This document shows positions 57,507 through 64,000 of a stretch of 64,000 nt of DNA, piece by piece. The DNA is from Ligilactobacillus cholophilus (GTDB taxonomy: Bacteria; Bacillota; Bacilli; Lactobacillales; Lactobacillaceae), in assembly GCF_030389495.1 (NCBI RefSeq), contig NZ_CP127832.1, positions 1,523,936 through 1,587,935 of the forward strand. The letters run 5' to 3'. How positions within the stretch are numbered: the stretch's first letter is position 1; every line of letters begins with the position of its first letter. The notes under the pieces are model-generated. The model was not told the origin of the DNA and searched no databases. It worked only from the letters and a program-made list of their open reading frames with translations. Position numbers and translations under genes: made by a program.

Positions 57507-58832
57507 TTATTGAAGTGAGTCCCATGCTGGAAGATCGATTTTTTCTTGTTGATCAATCTTTCGTGCTTCTTCTGAAATATATTTCTTATTAACGATTACT
57601 TCATAAACATATTTATCAAACCATTCATCAGTCATGATAAAGTAACCTTTGTCGCCAACTTTATCACCCCATGAATTTTCTACTTTCCATTTTGTTGGCT
57701 TGCCATCAACAAGGTCAACACCTGTAAATGTCATAGCATGTGAAACTTCACCATTACGTGAAGCTAAACGTTCTTTCTTACTTAATTCAAGATCGATATT
57801 AAATAATTCACCTTGCTTGAAGAATTCAGGTGCTAAATAACCCTTATCACGATCCATATCTTGAAGAACATCACAACCAAACCATACTGTTTCTCCATCT
57901 TGAAGTGAAGCAATTACAGCATCTTTAAGTGCTTGTGTACCAATGTTTAAAAATTCAATATGCTTTCCATTGTAAATATAATCTTGACTTGGTAGACCAT
58001 ATTTTTGATGCATTTCATGATCAGGAGCATCTAATAAGCAAACATAAGCGTCAAAATCATGAGCAACATATTTAGCATAAAATGACTTAGGAGTAAGATT
58101 TTGATCAATATGGTAATTCTTTTTATCATCACGATATTCAAAATCAAATTTTACAGGTGGCTTACCAAATGCGTAAACTAACATGCGATAAATATCACTT
58201 AATGCTTGTTTCTTGTAAGTACGTAATTGTTCTTCATTTTCACCGTTGGCACGCATTTCACGTAAGGTCATTGCATCCTTACTTAATTTCAAATTTAAAG
58301 ATGTATTCAAATCAGCAGTTTGATCACTAGCAAAAGTTTCAGGCATTTCACTTTGTGGAATCAAACCGTATTTGTTGATCAAGGCAGCAGCATTTGCCCA
58401 TTGACCACCATCATTATCATTCCAATGTAAAAGTTCTAGTAATTCACGATCATCAGCAGGACGATCAGCAAATTTAATGATTTCTTCTAAATAATGATTA
58501 GCTTTTTCTAAACGATCAAAAAATGAAATATAATTTTGAGAAAATTGAAAGTCTTTTACATTATATTTTTGAGCAAATTTGTGGCGTAATGTATTTAAAG
58601 TTGCGAATAACCAGCAACGACCACTTTTTTTCTGTGCTGTAACAGCGCCAGTATCTAATTCAAGGGAAAAAACACGATTGAGGTCGCGCTTAGCAGCATA
58701 ATTATGACTAGCTTTAGTAACGCCATTTTCTTGAACCGCACGTGCTAACGGAGTAGCAGCAGGGGTGTTTTCTAAATCAGTATTGAAGTTTGATAGATCA
58801 TCAAACGAAATATCTTTTTTGTCATTTAGCAT
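57507..58832 (-). CDS. pepC: Aminopeptidase C (bleomycin hydrolase family)
   Basis: About 441 residues of peptidase family C1B. Catalytic Cys in KKSGRCWLFATLNTL (about residue 70), His in EVSHAMTFTGV and Asn in KVENSWGDKVG. It is a cytoplasmic homohexameric thiol aminopeptidase that frees N-terminal residues from peptides taken up from proteins. ATG 58832 is preferred because GAAGGAAGG lies just upstream. Single gene. Confidence 0.95.
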   Translation of the reverse strand: MLNDKKDISFDDLSNFNTDLENTPAATPLARAVQENGVTKASHNYAAKRDLNRVFSLELDTGAVTAQKKSGRCWLFATLNTLRHKFAQKYNVKDFQFSQNYISFFDRLEKANHYLEEIIKFADRPADDRELLELLHWNDNDGGQWANAAALINKYGLIPQSEMPETFASDQTADLNTSLNLKLSKDAMTLREMRANGENEEQLRTYKKQALSDIYRMLVYAFGKPPVKFDFEYRDDKKNYHIDQNLTPKSFYAKYVAHDFDAYVCLLDAPDHEMHQKYGLPSQDYIYNGKHIEFLNIGTQALKDAVIASLQDGETVWFGCDVLQDMDRDKGYLAPEFFKQGELFNIDLELSKKERLASRNGEVSHAMTFTGVDLVDGKPTKWKVENSWGDKVGDKGYFIMTDEWFDKYVYEVIVNKKYISEEARKIDQQEKIDLPAWDSLQ

Positions 58833-59072
58833 AATAAAGCCTTCCTTCATCTAAAATTAATTAAATTCTAACATAGTTATTTTGTGATTGCATTGCTGAT
58901 TGAGCCAATTTTGTTTGTATCTCTATAAGTTGTTTAAAATACCCTTTAGATTGTTTAATCTCGCATGATATCGGCAATGTTAAATTTAATTCTATGTTAC
59001 AATTAAAAGTTGAGAAATAGCTTAAAATATATCGTTTTGCTGTTAATAAATAGTATTGGGGTGAGCATTGAC

Positions 59073-61691
59073 GTGAGAAAGAGAACTACAACACACTCGC
59101 GTAAGAAAAAAACTGACAATAATTCCCAATTGATGCAACTGATTTCATTTGCGATGCCAGTGATCATCATGTTGGGTTATTTTATTTACCGAAAAATGTT
59201 TCCATTTGGAAGTTCATCAATTTTAACGGTAGATATGGGTCAGCAATACGTTGATTTTTATTCATATTTCAGAAATACTCTACTACATCATTTTAGTGAG
59301 TTATTCTATTCGTTCCAAAATACCTTAGGGGGAGGTATGTGGGGAACATGGGCCTACTACTTATTTAGTCCATTTAATTTAATTTTATTATTTACCCCAG
59401 GTCGTTGGCTAACTTTCGGTATCATGTTAGTCACATTGCTTAAAGTCGGCTTTAGTGGCTGGACATTTAGTAAACTTTTACTAAAAGAAAAATGGCAAAA
59501 GGGCTACTTAGTTCCTGCCTTATCAATTGCATATGCATTAAACGGTTTTGTCGTTGCTAATATGCTTAATGTAATGTGGTTGGATGCAGTCGTCTTTCTT
59601 CCATTAGTTATTTTAGGAATTGAAAATCTTTTTGATAACCAAAGTAAATGGGTATACCCAGTATTTCTAGCAGTTATCTTAATTACTAACTACTACATGG
59701 GATACATGATCTGTATCTTTGTTGTCCTTTACTTTATTTGGACTTTTGTACGTCATAGTGAAAAGCTATCTAACAAATGGCAAGTAATTAAGAGTTTTGT
59801 TGGACGTTCCTTACTTGCTGCTGGAATGGCTGCAGTTGTATTATTACCAACATTTTTCGAAATTCTTGATACAAAAGCACAATACAACACTAAGACTTTT
59901 GAATGGAAATTTGATTATTCACCATGGAAGATACTATCTAAGTTTTTAGTTGGTGGATTTAATTTCGACCAAATGCCAAAGGGAACACCTAACATTTTCG
60001 TTGGAACATTAGTTTTGATTGGAATTGTTTGCTACTTTACAAGTAAGCAAATTAAAACCAAAGAAAAAATTGCAACCTTTGCAGTTAGTGCCTTCTTTGT
60101 TCTTTCATTATGTTACCAACCATTAGATCTATTTTGGCACGCTATGCAATTCCCTGTATGGTATCCATACCGTTTTTCATACATTGTATGTTTCTGGTTG
60201 ATTCTGATAGCTGCACGAGGATTGCTGAATATTGAGAAACTCTCACGCTTACAATTGATTCTTAGCATCTTTGTTTTAGGTGGAATCTTAGAATATAGTT
60301 TCTACAATATTAAAGAATTTAACTTCTTGAAGGGTTCAAATCTTGTAATCAGTAGTGTGATTATCTTAGCATTCTTAATGCTATTAGCTTTACCACTCAA
60401 GCGATGGTTCAAATTATCATTATTGGTACTTACAATTGTTGAAATTACAGCAAATGCAGCCTTGAGTTTGAATCCAATTGATTATGTAAAACAAAGCGAT
60501 TTTGCTAATTATGTAGATAATGTAAATGACGCTTTGAAGGGAATTCGTCCAGGTAAAAATCAATTTTATCGAATTGGTAAAACATTTGAACGTTCTAAAG
60601 ATGATCCAATGCAATGTAATTACTATGGAACTGACCAATTTAACTCAATGTTAGATCCTAATACATCAGAGTTTATGAATAAGATTGGTAATTCTTCAGG
60701 TGATAACTACACTGCATACAGTAACGGAACACTCTTTACAGATTCATTCTTAGGCATCAAGTATATGATGCAACAAACAAGCAATAATTCTGTTTTGACA
60801 CCATATTCAACACGTTTAGATTTGATCAATGATAAACAAGTTGATGGAACAAATGCAATCAATATTTATGAAAATTCAAATGTATTACCATTAGGATTTG
60901 CTGCTAGTTCAGATATCTTGGATGTCAAGCTTAAGAGTGCAATGCCAATTCAAAACCAAAACGCAATTGCTGCTGGTTTAGCTGGAAACAAGAAATTACA
61001 ATTGTTTGGCACTTATAAGAACCTAAGCGTAATTTACAGTAATATGAAGGATGAAGGTAACAATAACTATACGAAGTTGGATGCAAATCAAGTTGCAACA
61101 ATCCAAATGCCTTTCACACCTAAGACTAATAATCCATATTACTTAACAATTGGACCAGCATTCAGTAATAATGCAGCTTCATTTAGCTTGAATGGTCAAC
61201 AATTAACGCAAACAAGTGACTTTAACTCACCAATGGTCTTAAATGTTAGTCCAGGTAACCAAAAGGGTGAAAAACAAGTCTTAACAATCACAGCTAATAA
61301 CAATAGCTTACAATTGGATAGCTTTGCATTGTACTACTTGAAGATGGATAGTTACAACAAGTTAATGAAACAATTAAATAAGCACCAACTTAAGATTACT
61401 CACTTCAGTAATGCTAAGGTAAGTGGAACAATCACTGCTGAAAAGGATCAAGTCTTAATGACAACCATTCCTGCTCAAAAAGGATGGCATGTAAAAGTCG
61501 ATGGCAAGACTGTTAAGGCAAAGACCGTACTAGGTGAATTCTTAGCAGTACCATTGAGTGCAGGAAAGCATACAGTAACCTTTACGTATAGAACACCATA
61601 TATTGTTTTAGGGGCTTTAATTTCAATTATTAGTATTGCAATTTTAGTATTCTTGATTGTTTCTGATAAGAAACGTAAAACAAGAAGATAA
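59073..61691 (+). CDS. yfhO: YfhO-family polytopic membrane protein
   Basis: About 872 residues. Residues to ~460 hold 12 or so helices with the YfhO features LTVDMGQQYVDFYSYFRNTLLHH and NTLGGGMWGTWAYYLFSPFNL near the start; a large extracytoplasmic region follows, then a final helix and basic tail. YfhO-type GT-C proteins glycosylate lipoteichoic or wall teichoic acid from a polyprenyl-linked sugar. GTG 59073 is chosen as GGGGTGAG lies seven bases before; a longer frame begins at TTG 59010 without a site. The srtA gene follows closely. Confidence 0.88.
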   Translation: MRKRTTTHSRKKKTDNNSQLMQLISFAMPVIIMLGYFIYRKMFPFGSSSILTVDMGQQYVDFYSYFRNTLLHHFSELFYSFQNTLGGGMWGTWAYYLFSPFNLILLFTPGRWLTFGIMLVTLLKVGFSGWTFSKLLLKEKWQKGYLVPALSIAYALNGFVVANMLNVMWLDAVVFLPLVILGIENLFDNQSKWVYPVFLAVILITNYYMGYMICIFVVLYFIWTFVRHSEKLSNKWQVIKSFVGRSLLAAGMAAVVLLPTFFEILDTKAQYNTKTFEWKFDYSPWKILSKFLVGGFNFDQMPKGTPNIFVGTLVLIGIVCYFTSKQIKTKEKIATFAVSAFFVLSLCYQPLDLFWHAMQFPVWYPYRFSYIVCFWLILIAARGLLNIEKLSRLQLILSIFVLGGILEYSFYNIKEFNFLKGSNLVISSVIILAFLMLLALPLKRWFKLSLLVLTIVEITANAALSLNPIDYVKQSDFANYVDNVNDALKGIRPGKNQFYRIGKTFERSKDDPMQCNYYGTDQFNSMLDPNTSEFMNKIGNSSGDNYTAYSNGTLFTDSFLGIKYMMQQTSNNSVLTPYSTRLDLINDKQVDGTNAINIYENSNVLPLGFAASSDILDVKLKSAMPIQNQNAIAAGLAGNKKLQLFGTYKNLSVIYSNMKDEGNNNYTKLDANQVATIQMPFTPKTNNPYYLTIGPAFSNNAASFSLNGQQLTQTSDFNSPMVLNVSPGNQKGEKQVLTITANNNSLQLDSFALYYLKMDSYNKLMKQLNKHQLKITHFSNAKVSGTITAEKDQVLMTTIPAQKGWHVKVDGKTVKAKTVLGEFLAVPLSAGKHTVTFTYRTPYIVLGALISIISIAILVFLIVSDKKRKTRR

Positions 61692-61723
61692 TTGGAGTTA
61701 ATTCAGAATAGGAGTAAATGAGT

Positions 61724-62413
61724 ATGGCAAAGAAAAAAGCAAAACACCTTAAAAATTTCTTCGTAGGATTATTGGTTGTGATACTGACAGTGGCAGGATT
61801 AACTTTAATTTTTAATGAACAAATTAAAACTTTTATTGTTAATCGCATGACAACAACTGCATTAAATCAACCAATTAAAAAGCAACAAAGTACCAAAAAA
61901 GGTAATTTTGACTATGATTCAGTTAAGACCGTTGATACCAAAGATGTGGTGAATGCGGCAACCTCGGATGCATCAGATTCAATTGGAAAGATTGCAATTC
62001 CTAAAGTGGGGATTCGATTACCCATTTTTTACGGATTATCTCAAAATAATTTGATGCGTGGGGCAGGAACAATGAAACAGGATGAACAAATGGGTGAAAC
62101 TGGTAACTATGCCCTTGCTGGACACCACATGGAGAATGAAAAAATTCTTTTTGGCCCATTAGAAAACATCCAAAAAGGTGATAAAATCTACGTTACAAAT
62201 GGACAAAATGTCTACACATATAAGGTCACCCAAAAAGTGATTGTTAATCAAACTCAAGTTCAATGGCTTGATAATGTTCCAAATCAAAAATTGATTACGT
62301 TGGTAACTTGTTCATCAGGACAAGAAGGTGTTCAAACACGAATCATTGTTCGCGGTGAACTTGTTGCGACACAAAATGCTACGAAAAAATCATTAAAGGT
62401 ATTCAATGAATAG
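61724..62413 (+). CDS. srtA: Class A sortase
   Basis: About 229 residues. One N-terminal signal anchor, then the sortase barrel: GKIAIPKVGIRLPIFYGLS, catalytic His in YALAGHHM, Cys in ITLVTCSSG and Arg in TRIIVRGEL. It cleaves LPxTG between Thr and Gly and links the protein to peptidoglycan. The three LPQTG proteins of this window are natural substrates. ATG 61724 is nine bases after AGGAG; ATG 61718 is too close to it. It lies 32 bases after yfhO. Confidence 0.93.
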   Translation: MAKKKAKHLKNFFVGLLVVILTVAGLTLIFNEQIKTFIVNRMTTTALNQPIKKQQSTKKGNFDYDSVKTVDTKDVVNAATSDASDSIGKIAIPKVGIRLPIFYGLSQNNLMRGAGTMKQDEQMGETGNYALAGHHMENEKILFGPLENIQKGDKIYVTNGQNVYTYKVTQKVIVNQTQVQWLDNVPNQKLITLVTCSSGQEGVQTRIIVRGELVATQNATKKSLKVFNE

Positions 62414-62470
62414 CTCAAAGGATGCGGAGTATAGAACATTGTAAAAATTAGTATATTGTGAGGAATTTAG

Positions 62471-63823
62471 ATGTATATAATTACTAATCAAGCAATGCTA
62501 CTGGCGATGCTTTTAGAAACGATTTTCTTGTATGTGTATACGATTCTTTTAATTAATAAAAAACTTTCTAGATTACAAATAAGACAAGTAATATTCTTTA
62601 CAATTTTAGGTTTTCTAATCTATTTTGTAACGGATGTTTTTGAAAGATGGATTCCATCAGAGATTATTGCTAATTTATTCATACTGGCAACGTTATATGG
62701 AATTTTTTATGAAGACTTTCCCCAAAAGGATGAGCGTCGTTTATTAAAGATTAATATCTTGCTAGGATATGGTCTAATTCAAACGGTATTTTTATGTGTA
62801 AGCTTTATCCAATTTAAATTATTCAGTAATATTGCCGGAGTACGTGGCTTTGGTTTCGTCTTATTTATTCAAGGAATTGAATTTGCGATATTAATTTTGA
62901 TTTTGATTGCTTGGAGAAAGATGAAAGTCTTTAAAACCATTAAAATGATGGATCGTAAATTGCTATTACGGTTGCTTGTAATCTATGATACGACCTTTGT
63001 GATTTTTAATGTCATTTTAAATACGCTTGGTTTTACTAAAATTAGTCAAACTGAAGCCTTTAATATTAGTTTATTAAGTTTCATTCTGATTGAATTAGTT
63101 TTCGCTGGAATTATCTTTTATATCTCAAGAAAATTCCAAATGCAAAAATATGAAAAAGCATTAATGGAACAAAAGCTAATTACATTAAAAAAATATACAG
63201 ACACATTAGAAATTGAGCAGCGTCGTTTGCGGAAGTTTAAACATGATTATCAGAATTTGGTTTTAAGTTTAGAAGAAATCGTTCACGAAGAACATTCCGA
63301 ATTACTTTCAAAATATATTGAAACATTTAAGAAGTATGTTAATGATAACTTTGATGATAGTATGTTATTTTTCTTTAATGATTTTGATAACATTGGTAAT
63401 TCATATTTGAAAAGTGTAATGATCAACCAAGTCTCTAAGGATAGTAATGCAGGATTAAAAATTCATTTTGAATGTCAGAAAAAAACTAATGCAAAAATTA
63501 AAATGGAAGATTTTGATATTGTGCGTATTTTTGGAATTTTACTCGATAACGCACGTGAGGCAGCTCTTCAAAGTAAAGCCAAAACAATCAATATTATGAT
63601 CTATCAAACTGAAAATCAATTAGAAGTATATATTGAAAATTCAATTGATCATCCAGTAGATAATTTTGAAAAATTACAAAATGAAGGCCATTCAACTAAA
63701 GAAGGTCACTTAGGAGTAGGTTTATCCAACATTTCTGAGTTTAAACAGAAATATGATAATTTACTCATTAATTATTCACAAGATCCAAACTTTTTTAAAG
63801 TTAATGTAATCATCCTTAATTAA
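62471..63823 (+). CDS. AgrC-like (HPK10) sensor histidine kinase
   Basis: 450 residues with about seven hydrophobic helices (1-220), a coiled linker, phosphoacceptor His258 in RRLRKFKHDYQNLV, the N box in ILLDNAREA and the G box in HLGVGLSNI. Same class and length as the kinase at 48.9-50.2 kb, with strong similarity around the His. GAGGAATTT precedes ATG. A terminator follows, so any response regulator is not in this transcript within the window. Peptide sensing is inferred from the family. Confidence 0.87.
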   Translation: MYIITNQAMLLAMLLETIFLYVYTILLINKKLSRLQIRQVIFFTILGFLIYFVTDVFERWIPSEIIANLFILATLYGIFYEDFPQKDERRLLKINILLGYGLIQTVFLCVSFIQFKLFSNIAGVRGFGFVLFIQGIEFAILILILIAWRKMKVFKTIKMMDRKLLLRLLVIYDTTFVIFNVILNTLGFTKISQTEAFNISLLSFILIELVFAGIIFYISRKFQMQKYEKALMEQKLITLKKYTDTLEIEQRRLRKFKHDYQNLVLSLEEIVHEEHSELLSKYIETFKKYVNDNFDDSMLFFFNDFDNIGNSYLKSVMINQVSKDSNAGLKIHFECQKKTNAKIKMEDFDIVRIFGILLDNAREAALQSKAKTINIMIYQTENQLEVYIENSIDHPVDNFEKLQNEGHSTKEGHLGVGLSNISEFKQKYDNLLINYSQDPNFFKVNVIILN

Positions 63824-63837
63824 CTTTCGGTTGATAA

Positions 63838-63905
63838 AAGTAAGTATAGCGGTAATCAGCAGAAATTATTTGATTTCTCTGGTTTAAGGCTATACTTTTT
63901 TATTT
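63838..63905 (+). terminator. Terminator after the second kinase
   Basis: AAGTATAGC pairs with GGCTATACTT, an inner AGAAAT/ATTTCT helix lies in the loop, and T-runs follow. Confidence 0.75.
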
Positions 63906-63945
63906 GACAAAAGTTAGGTATTTTAATTTTTATTTAATATTACTA

Positions 63946-63974
63946 TTGTCAAACTTTAATTTTTTTATTATAAT
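63946..63974 (+). promoter_or_regulatory. Strong promoter at the window end
   Basis: TTGTCA, exactly 17 bases, TATAAT. It faces a gene beyond position 64000. Confidence 0.7.
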
Positions 63975-64000
63975 AGGAAAGTCGATAAAAAAATCTGATC

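Overview
The window is AT-rich, densely coded chromosomal DNA of a low-GC Gram-positive bacterium, most likely a member of the Lactobacillaceae. The reasons are a malolactic locus (mleR, mleS, mleP), a pyruvoyl-type histidine decarboxylase cluster, the rsmG-noc-soj-spo0J-DUF951-ychF-DUF1129 block, PepC, sortase A with LPQTG surface proteins, an ECF folate S-component behind a THF riboswitch, and strong AGGAGG-type ribosome binding sites. The species cannot be named from the sequence. No rRNA, tRNA, complete insertion sequence, prophage or CRISPR array was seen.

Layout. 1-5.7 kb: the end of a glycosyltransferase, an NhaC antiporter, a ComK-like regulator divergent from a competence-type sigma factor that carries an in-frame TGA, two small DUF1659/DUF2922 proteins, and a polytopic sugar transferase. 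5.9-10.5 kb: the histamine cluster hdcP-hdcA-hdcB-hisS. A cre site overlaps the hdcA promoter and a histidine T-box precedes hisS. 10.9-14.4 kb: an exopolysaccharide operon with a degenerate GGDEF membrane protein, a 52-residue membrane protein, a BcsA-like GT2 synthase and a GH8 hydrolase. 14.4-25 kb: a lipoprotein, a P-type Ca-ATPase, AhpC, an LPQTG adhesin, a PdxK/ThiD kinase, an SDR, a nucleoside hydrolase and an LCP protein. 25.1-28.8 kb: malolactic fermentation. 29.3-37.2 kb: a nucleotidase, a catalytically degenerate GH13 protein, a LysM-NlpC/P60 hydrolase, a UDG-like protein, an MFS pump and FolT. 37.3-40.7 kb: a zinc-type ABC importer, an intergenic small-RNA candidate and an alpha/beta-hydrolase-like protein lacking its catalytic residues. 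41-46.3 kb: the chromosome segregation block. 46.5-64 kb: the cell-surface region, with two more serine-rich LPQTG proteins (one with a thioester domain), two AgrC-like kinases, an arylsulfotransferase, a small XRE regulator, a second-type Prs, an L,D-transpeptidase, PepC, YfhO and sortase A.

How the parts fit. HdcP exchanges histidine for histamine, HdcA decarboxylates it, HdcB matures HdcA, and the extra HisRS is made only when tRNA-His is uncharged. Malolactic and histidine decarboxylation both consume protons and generate proton motive force, which suits an acid-exposed fermenter. Sortase A can anchor all three LPQTG proteins.

The least explained signals are regulatory RNAs. The clearest is a minus-strand gene at about 39.8-39.95 kb with its own consensus promoter, a long stem, a C-rich (anti-Shine-Dalgarno) loop and a terminator. 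A second candidate with a CCUCCC segment lies at about 20.94-21.07 kb, and a structured leader precedes the LysM hydrolase. All function calls rest on remembered family features; no database search was run.
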